From Chitinivorax sp. B (GTDB taxonomy: Bacteria; Pseudomonadota; Gammaproteobacteria; Burkholderiales; SCOH01): a DNA stretch of 64,000 bases. Below are positions 23,971-31,516 of this stretch, piece after piece. Position 1 is the stretch's first letter, and every line of letters starts with the position of its first letter. The notes beneath the pieces were generated by a model. It saw only the letters and a list, made by a program, of their open reading frames with translations. It was not told the DNA's origin and did not search any database. The stretch spans positions 124,001 through 188,000 of the forward strand of contig NZ_SCOH01000002.1 of NCBI RefSeq assembly GCF_005503445.1. Direction: 5' to 3'. A program made the position numbers and the translations under genes.

Positions 23971-23993
23971 GTTGTGGGAGACACAGGAACAAC
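23971..23993. promoter_or_regulatory. Candidate Ogr-type activator site before V
   Basis: A perfect GTTGT-N13-ACAAC dyad lies 46-68 bases before the V start codon. The same perfect dyad stands between the divergent O and P operons. P2-group late activators bind a TGT/ACA dyad near position -55, so this is probably the control element of the V-W-J-I-H operon. Confidence 0.6.
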
Positions 23994-24131
23994 AGACCGC
24001 AAGTCAGTTCAGACTAATGCAGTCAATCTTAAGACACCTCTGCCTAGATCGATTTTTTTAATTTCTTGAGCTTAAATGGCTGATTTTATGCGACATAATT
24101 TACCATTTTACTAGCAAGAAGATGTGTTTAA

Positions 24132-24845
24132 TTATTTTGAATAGCTTAATTGAATACTCTTATTGAAATCAGCGATAGATGCCACAAATGCAATATCATG
24201 CAGTGAGCCGATTTCTAAGGTGTATGGTGAATCGTTTGAATCCCCACGATCCAAGACTACACGATACTCTTGCTGATGGGAAAATTTAAGATGTTTTCTA
24301 AATAGAATCTCTTCATTTTTGAAAATATGACTTAATTTTCCAGAATCATAATATTCAACGAGATTGCCCTTGCACTCAAATCCATTATCTTTAGCAGCGC
24401 TCATGATCCGTTCTTTAAACTTTTTCGCATTGTATATAATTACAGACTTCTTGCCGAGCGAGCCATTCTCTTCAGGTAATTTAAAGCAATCTTGCAGCCC
24501 CTCTACAGAAGAAAACTCAGATGGCTTATCTTTACCTGTGTAGACGGCATGCATGCAAAAAATATTCTTTGCAAGATGAATAGGCGATTGGATTGAAACA
24601 GGGGACGCCAAATCCATTGATTCTATTCTATGTGCAACTCCATTAAAATTTAATGTTATTTTTATATCACTCGGCTGCAGCCAGTGTGATAAACCCTCAT
24701 GCCGATCCAATCTCCCAGTATTGTCGTCTTCAAGCTTTACGAAGTAACTTAATGGATTCATATACATTGATCCATTTAAGAAATGTTCCAAGTGTACTTC
24801 ATTATCAAATGTTTTTATTAGCATGTGAATATATGCATTATTCAT
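24132..24845 (-). CDS. AT-rich moron between S and V, unknown function
   Basis: A 237-residue protein with clearly AT-rich codons, unlike the GC-rich tail genes on both sides. It begins MNNAYIHMLIKTFDNEVH, followed by FLNGSMYMNPLSYFVKLED. No signal peptide or membrane segment is visible and I do not recognise the family. P2 carries a dispensable cargo gene (orf30) at this spot. Independent composition, its own ribosome site (AGGA nine bases upstream) and the hotspot position suggest a lysogeny-expressed moron, possibly a phage-exclusion or defence gene; that role is not shown. Confidence 0.72.
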   Translation of the reverse strand: MNNAYIHMLIKTFDNEVHLEHFLNGSMYMNPLSYFVKLEDDNTGRLDRHEGLSHWLQPSDIKITLNFNGVAHRIESMDLASPVSIQSPIHLAKNIFCMHAVYTGKDKPSEFSSVEGLQDCFKLPEENGSLGKKSVIIYNAKKFKERIMSAAKDNGFECKGNLVEYYDSGKLSHIFKNEEILFRKHLKFSHQQEYRVVLDRGDSNDSPYTLEIGSLHDIAFVASIADFNKSIQLSYSK

Positions 24846-24926
24846 GGAGCAGTCATTCCTGTTAAATTTTGTTTAAAAGGCACCCAGATTTATATTAATG
24901 CTAGGTATTGTAATGAAGTATTTTGA

Positions 24927-25364
24927 TTAAAGTAGATTCAATGCATTTTTTCGAATTTGTGTAATATCAGGCTCTGTCAACCCCAGTAATTGACGTTCCA
25001 CATATTGAACCACGACCCCACTTGGTTTGATCCTATCACGTAAGCCTTCCTGATGCACCCGCGCAATCCGACTGACTCGACCCACAAACCCCACCACTGC
25101 TAAATCCGGGCTGGCTTCAATCTTCAGATACTTGGCCGTACGCAGCTTGGCAAACATACCGCGTCGCAATGCCCCTTGCTGTTGATGCAACTGCGGCTTA
25201 CGTGGCGCGTAGGGCGTGCCATCCGGGTTCAACTGCGCGGCAATGCGTTGTTGCTGACTGCGGCGTAGCTCGGTGGCGATCTGCCGCGCCAGCTTGCGGC
25301 GCTCGGCCGGTTTCAGCTTGGTCAACAGGCTGTTCAATTCACTTTCCCAGCGTAATTCAGCCAT
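24927..25364 (-). CDS. S: P2 gpS-like virion morphogenesis / tail completion protein
   Basis: A 145-residue protein (P2 gpS: about 150) with KLKPAERRKLARQIATELR, the conserved QRIAAQLNPDGTPYAPRK and GLRDRIKPSGVVVQYVER. It acts with gpR in finishing the tail for head joining. It overlaps the end of gene R by eight bases. Confidence 0.93.
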   Translation of the reverse strand: MAELRWESELNSLLTKLKPAERRKLARQIATELRRSQQQRIAAQLNPDGTPYAPRKPQLHQQQGALRRGMFAKLRTAKYLKIEASPDLAVVGFVGRVSRIARVHQEGLRDRIKPSGVVVQYVERQLLGLTEPDITQIRKNALNLL

Positions 25365-25818
25365 CGATCACCTGCCCATTGGCGATGATCTGTAACGGAT
25401 TGGGCATCGGCCAACGTTCGCCCAGGTCCGGTTCCGGCAGGTGAATCGCCTGCAGGGTGTCGCCCTGCTGTTTCACTTGAACAGGTTCGGATAACTGAAT
25501 CTGCAGCTTCAAGTCATAGCTGCTGTGATTGAGGATTTCCGCTTCGAACTGGATGGCTTCACGGGCGGTGTCCGGGTTCTGCAACAGCGAGGGCTGATAT
25601 TGCCGCAACCACTGCAACACCGGCACCATCACCCGGTCGGTATGGCCCGCGAAATCCAACAGCCCGACCGTCACCTTGTAACGATACTCGAACGAAGGCC
25701 CGCCCAATCCAGCCGCGATCTGGCCGGACTCGATGTAAATCACCAGGTGATCCGGATTGGCCGCCAGCTCCGGCAAGGCGGCTTCCAGGGTAGCCCGCAG
25801 GCTGGCGGGCTTGTTCAT
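25357..25818 (-). CDS. R: P2 gpR-like tail completion protein
   Basis: A 153-residue protein (P2: about 155), starting MNKPASLRATLEAALPEL, with FEYRYKVTVGLLDFAGHTD and a tail of PMPNPLQIIANG. It completes the head-proximal tail end. The start overlaps the DksA-like gene by four bases (ATGA). Confidence 0.92.
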   Translation of the reverse strand: MNKPASLRATLEAALPELAANPDHLVIYIESGQIAAGLGGPSFEYRYKVTVGLLDFAGHTDRVMVPVLQWLRQYQPSLLQNPDTAREAIQFEAEILNHSSYDLKLQIQLSEPVQVKQQGDTLQAIHLPEPDLGERWPMPNPLQIIANGQVIDG

Positions 25819-26030
25819 CGGCGGCGCTCCCGTATGCTTTGGCAGTCAACACAACGGGTGCAGCACGGCATCGCTTGGCGTCGTGCTTCAGCAATGCGTT
25901 CGCCGCAGTCGTCGCAATGGCTTTGGCCGGGGGTAGCCAGCATCAAGGCAGTGGCGGCCTGTTGTCTTGCGATGGCTTCCGCGCGTTGCCGCGCTTCCAG
26001 CGCCTGGGCGCGGTCATAGACATCACTCAT
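25815..26030 (-). CDS. TraR/DksA-type zinc-finger protein
   Basis: A 71-residue protein with an N-terminal helical hairpin and a C4 zinc finger (CDDCG at about 39-43, then CTRCVDC at about 57-63), typical of short phage TraR/DksA homologues. Such proteins insert into the RNA polymerase secondary channel and alter promoter choice. The gene lies inside the lysis-tail operon, overlapping Rz1 upstream and R downstream, so it would be made late in infection. Confidence 0.85.
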   Translation of the reverse strand: MSDVYDRAQALEARQRAEAIARQQAATALMLATPGQSHCDDCGERIAEARRQAMPCCTRCVDCQSIRERRR

Positions 26031-26286
26031 GCTGCATTCCTTTCTGACACTGTGCGATCAGTGCCACTTGTGCCGCGCAGGCTTCCAGCGCTTGCCGATG
26101 CGCGATCAGACTTTGCGCCAGCTGCCGGTTGGTGGTCGGTTGCTCGCTGGGTAAGGGGCACGGTGTCACGCTCGGGCACAACTGCACCTGAATTGGGGTT
26201 GGGCTGGCGGTGGGTGAAGTCGAGCAGGCGGGCAATGTCGTCAGGCAGACGAGTATCGCCCCAATGCTGGTTTTCGGACTGGTCAT
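26023..26286 (-). CDS. Rz1-like outer-membrane spanin (LysC), nested in Rz
   Basis: An 87-residue lipoprotein with a signal peptide and lipobox LPAC (cysteine 21), followed by a threonine- and proline-rich mature part with cysteine pairs. It lies almost wholly inside the Rz-like gene in another frame, the classic nested Rz/Rz1 layout. With the inner-membrane Rz it forms the spanin complex that fuses the envelope membranes in the last step of lysis. Confidence 0.8.
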   Translation of the reverse strand: MTSPKTSIGAILVCLTTLPACSTSPTASPTPIQVQLCPSVTPCPLPSEQPTTNRQLAQSLIAHRQALEACAAQVALIAQCQKGMQHE

Positions 26287-26584
26287 GGGTCAGGGCATCC
26301 AGGGTGGTCAGACGGCGGGTGGCCAAGTCACGGCTGGCCTGTAGCCGCATTTGCAATTCGGCACTGTAGGCGGCTTGCAGGCGATTCACCTGCAGCAGCG
26401 CATCGATCTGCCCGCGCTGCTGTTGCAAGCTGGTGTACAGGATGTCGCGTTCGGCTTCGATAGTCATGATGGTCTGTTGCAATAGCGTGTTGTTGGTCTG
26501 CAGGTTGGCATTGGCACGCCACAGGATCACCCCGGCCAACAGCCCACTACTGATCAACATTAAACGAATCGGATTACTGAACAT
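26027..26584 (-). CDS. Rz-like inner-membrane spanin (LysB)
   Basis: A 185-residue protein from the ATG at 26584. It has one N-terminal membrane segment (LMLISSGLLAGVILWRA), a long periplasmic coiled coil to about residue 100 and a proline- and alanine-rich tail. This is the architecture of P2 LysB / lambda Rz. The C-terminal half overlaps the Rz1-like frame. Its start overlaps the muramidase stop by 11 bases. Confidence 0.8.
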   Translation of the reverse strand: MFSNPIRLMLISSGLLAGVILWRANANLQTNNTLLQQTIMTIEAERDILYTSLQQQRGQIDALLQVNRLQAAYSAELQMRLQASRDLATRRLTTLDALTHDQSENQHWGDTRLPDDIARLLDFTHRQPNPNSGAVVPERDTVPLTQRATDHQPAAGAKSDRASASAGSLRGTSGTDRTVSERNAA

Positions 26585-27380
26585 CGCTTGTCCCTTCTGC
26601 CTCCGCAAACGCTTGCGCGAGCTTCACGTCATACAGATTGGCCTTGTACGCCGGCCCGTTATACAGCTTGGCGAACTCGGCCCAACGGCGGGCTTTCAGG
26701 GCTTTGAGCAAAACGGCATCCGCTTGCAGGAAGCGTATAAACGCATCCAGCTGCGCGGCTTCGCTGGCTTCCATCGCGGTGCGGAAGGCTTGTGCCGAGT
26801 CATAGCCTAAACGCTGCCAGTGATAGCCCATGATCTGAAACAGCCCCCAGCTGCAGGCTTCAATTGCCACTTGTTCATTGGCAATCTGCTGGATGCCTTC
26901 AAACCGCACCCATTCTGCTGATCTGCCAACATAACCGCCGCGCATCGGGTTGATCAGGGTCGGATAGCGTTGCTGTAGCGCTTGTACATCCAGCCCAGCG
27001 GCTTCGGCCTGTCGGTAGGCAATATGCCGTTCCACCAAAATGACAGGTCGGCCATCCGGCAAGAAACCAGAACCACGGGATTCCACTTGGTTAACCGCTT
27101 TAATCGCCGCCAGCGATACGCCCAGTTGTGCCGCTGCCGCGATCAAATCCGCCTCACGCAAGCGCTTGGGGTTGGGTTGGCCAGTCAGGGCTTCACGGGT
27201 TTTGAGGCCGGCCATCCCATCCACCACCAACCCAGCCTGAGCTTGCAGCTGTTTGACCGCGTCGCGGGTGGCCTCGCCAAACCAGCCATCGATGGCCAGT
27301 TGGGCGCCGTGTTCATTCAATTGGCGTTGCAGGTCGGCCACGGCTTGACCGACATCGCCGATTCGTAACATCAGATCCAT
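26574..27380 (-). CDS. Endolysin: peptidoglycan-binding domain plus N-acetylmuramidase
   Basis: A 268-residue protein from the ATG at 27380; an in-frame ATG at 27371 is possible. Residues 5-65 form a PG_binding_1 domain (GQAVADLQRQLNEHG, DGWFGEATRDAVKQLQ). The rest is an N-acetylmuramidase domain with the family motifs VNQVESRGSGFLPDGRPVILVERHI and ACSWGLFQIMGYHW, where the glutamate after VNQV is the likely catalytic acid. No signal peptide is present, so release depends on a holin. It lies between holin and spanin genes. Confidence 0.9.
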   Translation of the reverse strand: MDLMLRIGDVGQAVADLQRQLNEHGAQLAIDGWFGEATRDAVKQLQAQAGLVVDGMAGLKTREALTGQPNPKRLREADLIAAAAQLGVSLAAIKAVNQVESRGSGFLPDGRPVILVERHIAYRQAEAAGLDVQALQQRYPTLINPMRGGYVGRSAEWVRFEGIQQIANEQVAIEACSWGLFQIMGYHWQRLGYDSAQAFRTAMEASEAAQLDAFIRFLQADAVLLKALKARRWAEFAKLYNGPAYKANLYDVKLAQAFAEAEGTSDVQ

Positions 27381-27682
27381 GTTTCTTTTCTCAGTAACCG
27401 TAACAGCCCGCTGTGCTGATCGGCATCGGCCGGGCGGAACAGATCCACCACGTTGCCGCCGACCGCCAGAATGGCCAGACACAGCAAGCTATTGATCAGT
27501 AATTGCGGCCAACCGGTGACGACCGGCACGCCCCACAGCGGCATCACCACCTGCGCCGCCAACGCCACGCTCAGCCCATAGGCCAGCACACTGGCCCACG
27601 GGCGGTGCACGCTGCGGCGGGTGTACAACAGCAGGCGGCCACAGGCCAACGCGCACAGTGCGGCATTCAACAATTCCAACAT
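27371..27682 (-). CDS. Phage holin-like membrane protein (three-segment type)
   Basis: A 103-residue protein with about three membrane segments (residues 3-20, 30-52 and 58-80), followed by a charged tail RLLRKETW. Size and layout match the three-segment holin families that precede endolysins in P2-like betaproteobacterial prophages. It overlaps the muramidase start. Confidence 0.75.
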   Translation of the reverse strand: MLELLNAALCALACGRLLLYTRRSVHRPWASVLAYGLSVALAAQVVMPLWGVPVVTGWPQLLINSLLCLAILAVGGNVVDLFRPADADQHSGLLRLLRKETWI

Positions 27683-27684
27683 GG

Positions 27685-28047
27685 TTACTTGCCCCTCAGT
27701 TGGTTGAACAGCGTGCGCGGGTCGGCTTGCTGGATCAGCCAGATCAGCAGCTTGATCACCACGGCAGACGCCAACAGCGCCCCGACCCCAGCCGACACGG
27801 TCACCCCGGTCGGCAGGAAGCTGCCCAGTAGTGCGGCCGCAGTCGGTGCCGCAACGAGGCCGGCAATCATCGCCAGCCCGAGAAACGCCAGTTTGCGCAG
27901 CGTGCCGAGTTCATTGCTCGACATCACAAACACCGCGCCCCCGGCAAAGGCGCCCAGTACGGCGCCAGCATCCAGGCCGGGAAACAAGGCCAGTAGGCTG
28001 GCGCCGGTTAATGCCAGCGTGGCGGTACTGCTTGCAGGTTCAGTCAT
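27685..28047 (-). CDS. Phage holin-like membrane protein
   Basis: A 120-residue protein from the ATG at 28047, starting MTEPASSTATLALTGASLL. Several glycine- and alanine-rich membrane segments follow (residues 10-55, 60-85, 88-110), then a basic tail ending LFNQLRGK. This is a known putative holin type found before the endolysin in P2-like phages. Together with the next gene it makes a two-holin cassette, one of which may be an antiholin; the sequence does not tell which. Confidence 0.78.
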   Translation of the reverse strand: MTEPASSTATLALTGASLLALFPGLDAGAVLGAFAGGAVFVMSSNELGTLRKLAFLGLAMIAGLVAAPTAAALLGSFLPTGVTVSAGVGALLASAVVIKLLIWLIQQADPRTLFNQLRGK

Positions 28048-28049
28048 GT

Positions 28050-28259
28050 TTAATCCCATAAATTGATCAGTGGTCGGACAGGGACCGATACCGGGCGATC
28101 CGGCAGCGTGACCTGTGTCCCCAACGGCAACACCGGCCCCAGCTCGGCCAGGCCCGGATTGCGGGCCAATACCCGTTCCGTGACGCCACCGGTGCGGCCG
28201 AGATGGCGCCAGCACAGCAGGTCCACGGTATCGCCTTGTAGCGCGATGACGGTCGCCAT
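28050..28259 (-). CDS. X: P2 gpX-like tail protein (LysM-like)
   Basis: A 69-residue protein (P2 gpX: about 67) from the ATG at 28259, starting MATVIALQGDTVDLLCWRHLG, the typical LysM-like head of the tail X family, and ending PLINLWD. The overlap TGATG with gene L supports the start; a longer frame reaching back to 28313 lacks family support. Confidence 0.92.
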   Translation of the reverse strand: MATVIALQGDTVDLLCWRHLGRTGGVTERVLARNPGLAELGPVLPLGTQVTLPDRPVSVPVRPLINLWD

Positions 28260-28723
28260 CAGATCAGCGCCACCGTGCTGCGGCCGATGCCCAGCAGGTC
28301 GGTGACCGCCCAACGGCTATCGCGGCGTAGGTCGTCCACCGTGCTGTCCAGGCGGTCGGCTTGCTGGTGGCCGGCGCCGGTGGCATCGAAACTGCGGTAG
28401 CGTTCGGTGACATTGGCCACCGCCAGGCAATACACGGCCCGTAACCAGCGTTGCACCAGCACCGATTGGCCATCGATTGGTTCGGCGGGTACCGTGGCCA
28501 AGCTGGCGAAGCCTTGCGCCTGTTGGCGTTGCCGCCAGCTGGCCAAGTCGCCGTTGACGCTGGCGATGGCTTCGATCAGCGCCATGCGCAAGCGCTCGTT
28601 GGTGACGGTGCCATCCAGCCGCATCGCCTTGCGCAGCTGATCCAGCGTTACCACTGGCCAGAACGATCCGGCCTGAATCGGCAGGCTGTCGGCTGGTGGG
28701 CTGGTGGTGGGTTGAATCATCAT
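28259..28723 (-). CDS. L: P2 gpL-like head completion protein
   Basis: A 154-residue protein from the ATG at 28723, which has AGGGA eight bases upstream; an ATG at 28768 in frame would give 169 residues but has a poor ribosome site. Family segments are FWPVVTLDQLRKAMRLDGTVT and RYRSFDATGAGHQQAD near the end. It stabilises the filled head before tail joining. Confidence 0.92.
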   Translation of the reverse strand: MMIQPTTSPPADSLPIQAGSFWPVVTLDQLRKAMRLDGTVTNERLRMALIEAIASVNGDLASWRQRQQAQGFASLATVPAEPIDGQSVLVQRWLRAVYCLAVANVTERYRSFDATGAGHQQADRLDSTVDDLRRDSRWAVTDLLGIGRSTVALI

Positions 28724-28816
28724 CGTGTCAGTCCCTGAGTGGGGACGGTGGAGCGGGTTTTGAGACATCCTTGATGCTCGCCACCCGCTGCCGTCCGGGT
28801 TGCGGGGTACGCTCGG

Positions 28817-29497
28817 TTAACCACTGACCACCGATTGGCGGTCAGTGGGTTGTTTGGTCAGCTTTTGCAGCCGCTCGATATCCTTCACCACCCCGACCTT
28901 GTCATGCAGTTGCTTGGCGCGGGTCAGGTGTTGTAAGGCGCTGGCCGGGTCGGTTGGCTCCAGTAACAGGCCGATTTCCTTATGCAGCTTGGCTCTGACT
29001 TGGTCGGGCATGTCCTGGGCCTGGGTCAGCTCGGCGGTGGCCAACAGCACCGTCACGTCAAAGGGCTGCTGGCCATCGCGGGCACGCTTGGCGGCGTCGG
29101 CCAGTTCTTCGGCAATCACGGTGGCAGTGGTCCGCGCAAACTGATCCGGCATCGCCAATTGGTAACGAATGGCATAGTCGGCAATCGCCAACGCTGCGGC
29201 ATAGTCGCCGGCATCGATACGCCATAGCATGATGGTCATCAGCACGTCGTCTTGCGCGCCGTGGCCGGCTGCAAGCACCCCTTCAATCCAGGGTGCGTAA
29301 TCCGGCAACAGTTCGCGCTTCAAGGCGGCCTTGGCTTCGGTGGACTGCACGCCCTTCAGGCGGCGCCGGTCGTCGTTGAGCTTGAGCAGCATCAGTTCGT
29401 ACTGGCTGCAATCCTGCAGCGGTGCATTCGCCTGGGCGGATTCCGCCGCCAAGGCTGCGGTCACGCGGATGAAATGGGCACGGGCAGGCGAGATCAT
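28817..29497 (-). CDS. M: P2 gpM-like terminase endonuclease subunit
   Basis: A 226-residue protein (P2 gpM: about 247) from the ATG at 29497, which overlaps the N stop as ATGA. Family landmarks are the opening SPARAHFIRVTAALAA and the central LMTIMLWRIDAGDYAAAL. It is the small terminase subunit that cuts at cos in P2; the candidate cos site lies at 35362-35380. Confidence 0.93.
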   Translation of the reverse strand: MISPARAHFIRVTAALAAESAQANAPLQDCSQYELMLLKLNDDRRRLKGVQSTEAKAALKRELLPDYAPWIEGVLAAGHGAQDDVLMTIMLWRIDAGDYAAALAIADYAIRYQLAMPDQFARTTATVIAEELADAAKRARDGQQPFDVTVLLATAELTQAQDMPDQVRAKLHKEIGLLLEPTDPASALQHLTRAKQLHDKVGVVKDIERLQKLTKQPTDRQSVVSG

Positions 29498-30522
29498 GCG
29501 TCCACCAGGGTGATGTTTTCGATCAGGCAACCGGCTTCGTAGCACTCCACCACATAGGCATCATTGCTGGATTCGTAGTTGGCAATCTGGTTGTAGTCCG
29601 GCTCTTCCCGCACATGACGGCGGCGTGCGTCCTCTTGGTAGTAGAGGGACAGATTCGACAGCGTGGTAATCAGCATCTTGCCGGCGGGCATGAACGGCGC
29701 CCGTACCGCTGGCAGCCCGCCAATGCGTTTCTGACTGATCACCAGATCGGCCGCCATTTGCTCAGTGGGCGGGTTGTCCTTGTTCAGGATCGGGAAATAC
29801 TTGTCCGCCAGCAGGTCACGGCCGACGATCACCACCAAATCCGGATGCTCGGCGAACACCTCATGAATCAAGCTTTGCGTGGCATCGAACACCAGCGCAT
29901 CCAGGTTCTTATAGCCATCTGCCTTGGCCACCTCCTTGCCAATCATCACCTTGCCGGAAGCGGCTTTGACTTCTTTCATCACCCGCGCCGGGGCGTTGTC
30001 GCGGTATTGCTGCAACCAGCCCTTGTTGACGTCCTGTAGCAAGGGGTTGGTGTCGCGGTTGGTTTCGTCGGCTGCACTGCTGCCGTTGAAACCAATCATG
30101 ATGCGGTCCAGCGCCTGCTGTTTGATGATCACATCGCGCAGCTTGGTCTGGAATTCCGGAAACTTGGCCCATTGATCCAACTGGGCATAGGGAATGGCGG
30201 TATCGAAATCGGTTTTTTCGCAACGGTATTTGCCGGATGTGAAATCCGCCATCGAACGCGGTTGGCGTTTCTTGCTCGGGCTGGTCTTGGTACGACCGGC
30301 AATGGTGCCGATTACGCCCAGGCCCAGCTTTTCGCCTTCCAGATCACGTACGCCAATGACGTTGATCTTGGACAGGAATTCGCTGGACAGCTGAATGCGG
30401 GTTTCCAGCTTCTGCTGCACGCTGGGTGCCACCGCAAAGGATTTCTCTGCATTGGCCACCCCATTCAATTGCGCCACCTTGGCGCTATAGGCTTCAAATT
30501 GCTTGCGGGTATCGTTTCTCAT
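29494..30522 (-). CDS. N: P2 gpN-like major capsid protein
   Basis: A 342-residue protein (P2 gpN: about 357), starting MRNDTRKQFEAYSAKVAQLN, with FTSGKYRCEKTDFDTAIPY and IMIGFNGSSAADETNRDTNP, highly typical of the family. In P2 it is trimmed at the N-terminus by the gpO protease. It follows the scaffold gene by 31 bases. Confidence 0.96.
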   Translation of the reverse strand: MRNDTRKQFEAYSAKVAQLNGVANAEKSFAVAPSVQQKLETRIQLSSEFLSKINVIGVRDLEGEKLGLGVIGTIAGRTKTSPSKKRQPRSMADFTSGKYRCEKTDFDTAIPYAQLDQWAKFPEFQTKLRDVIIKQQALDRIMIGFNGSSAADETNRDTNPLLQDVNKGWLQQYRDNAPARVMKEVKAASGKVMIGKEVAKADGYKNLDALVFDATQSLIHEVFAEHPDLVVIVGRDLLADKYFPILNKDNPPTEQMAADLVISQKRIGGLPAVRAPFMPAGKMLITTLSNLSLYYQEDARRRHVREEPDYNQIANYESSNDAYVVECYEAGCLIENITLVDA

Positions 30523-30553
30523 GAATCAGGGTCTCAATTGTTATCGGGGTGGC

Positions 30554-31372
30554 TTAGCAGTCGGTCTCATGGGCTGGGCCACCACCACCCGCAGTCCGGG
30601 GGCGGCTGGGTTGGCTGGGTTGCTGGCTCAGTTGTTGCACCAGGGCGGCATGGTCGGCCGACAGCTGCTTGAACTGGGCTTGCAGCGTGGTGAGTTCCTG
30701 GCGGGTGGCTTGCAGGCTGGTGAAGTCGGCCAACACCTCGCGCTGACTGTCGGCAATCACCTCGACCGCGCTTTGCAAGTCGTCGAATTGCTGGTCATTC
30801 GCCTGTTGATTGCCTTTCAACAGTGCTTTGATCTTGCTGCTGAAGCTGTCCAGCAAGCCTTGGCTGTCGGCGGTGTCCAGTTCCAACTGGAATGCCACCG
30901 CCTCACTGAACAGGTTGTCGGGGTGGGATTTACGGCTGGCCAGCGGGTTATGTTTGGCGGTGGCGCTGAATTGCAGCATCTCGGTGCCGAGGCTGGCCGG
31001 GTCATCGGTCACCGCCAGCCCCACCAGATAGGCTTCGCCGGTATCGGCAAAGTCGGTGCGCACTTCCATCGAGGTGTAGACCTTTTGCCGTGCCTTGGTC
31101 ATCGCAATCAGCTCGTCGGTGGGGTCGATCACCGCATACAGCGCCAACTTGCCGTCAGCGTCTTCCTGGGTACTCAGTGACAACACATCACCATAGCGTT
31201 TGAACGGGCTATCCGGGGTGAAGCCCTTGATGTGTTCCAGGTTGACCCGTGCGCCGTATGTCTTCGGGTCGTAGTTGGCCGCCATCTGAGTCAGCCATTG
31301 GCGTTCGATGACCCGGCCATCAGTGGTGGCGCCTTCGGTGGCGATACGAAATTGTTTGGATTTACCAGCCAT
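30554..31372 (-). CDS. O: P2 gpO-like capsid scaffold and maturation protease
   Basis: A 272-residue protein (P2: about 284). The N-terminal protease half has the candidate triad Asp18, His47 (NLEHIKGF) and Ser101 (VYTSMEV), matching the P2 Asp-His-Ser arrangement. The C-terminal half (from about 190) is a glutamine- and alanine-rich coiled coil that acts as the scaffold. It is first in the leftward O-N-M-L-X-lysis operon, facing gene P across a divergent promoter region. Confidence 0.94.
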   Translation of the reverse strand: MAGKSKQFRIATEGATTDGRVIERQWLTQMAANYDPKTYGARVNLEHIKGFTPDSPFKRYGDVLSLSTQEDADGKLALYAVIDPTDELIAMTKARQKVYTSMEVRTDFADTGEAYLVGLAVTDDPASLGTEMLQFSATAKHNPLASRKSHPDNLFSEAVAFQLELDTADSQGLLDSFSSKIKALLKGNQQANDQQFDDLQSAVEVIADSQREVLADFTSLQATRQELTTLQAQFKQLSADHAALVQQLSQQPSQPSRPRTAGGGGPAHETDC

Positions 31373-31448
31373 GTCGCGGTGTCCTGTGGGTGGATGTTGT
31401 CGATATCGTCATCGTGCCGCACCCCTGGCCCTGCCTCAATCGACGCTG

Positions 31449-31471
31449 GTTGTCAGTGCTGGTGGCACAAC
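31449..31471. promoter_or_regulatory. Candidate Ogr-type activator site in the divergent O/P promoter region
   Basis: A perfect GTTGT-N13-ACAAC dyad in the 144-base gap between leftward O (start 31372) and rightward P (start 31517). It lies about 88 bases from O and 57 bases from P measured from its centre, so one site could serve both operons. The identical dyad before V and a near copy before FI support it. Confidence 0.6.
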
Positions 31472-31516
31472 GGCCAACGCGGGGAATTTGTGTGCGCACG
31501 CGGCAAACTGCCCAGC

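Noticed and set aside
27383-27482. A longer start for the muramidase
   Set aside because: The extra residues are arginine-, serine- and glycine-rich and lie inside the holin gene; the ATG at 27380 starts the peptidoglycan-binding domain directly.
31232-31516. An N-terminal extension of terminase gpP back to 31232
   Set aside because: The extension overlaps gene O and the divergent promoter; the ATG at 31517 gives 589 residues, the family length.
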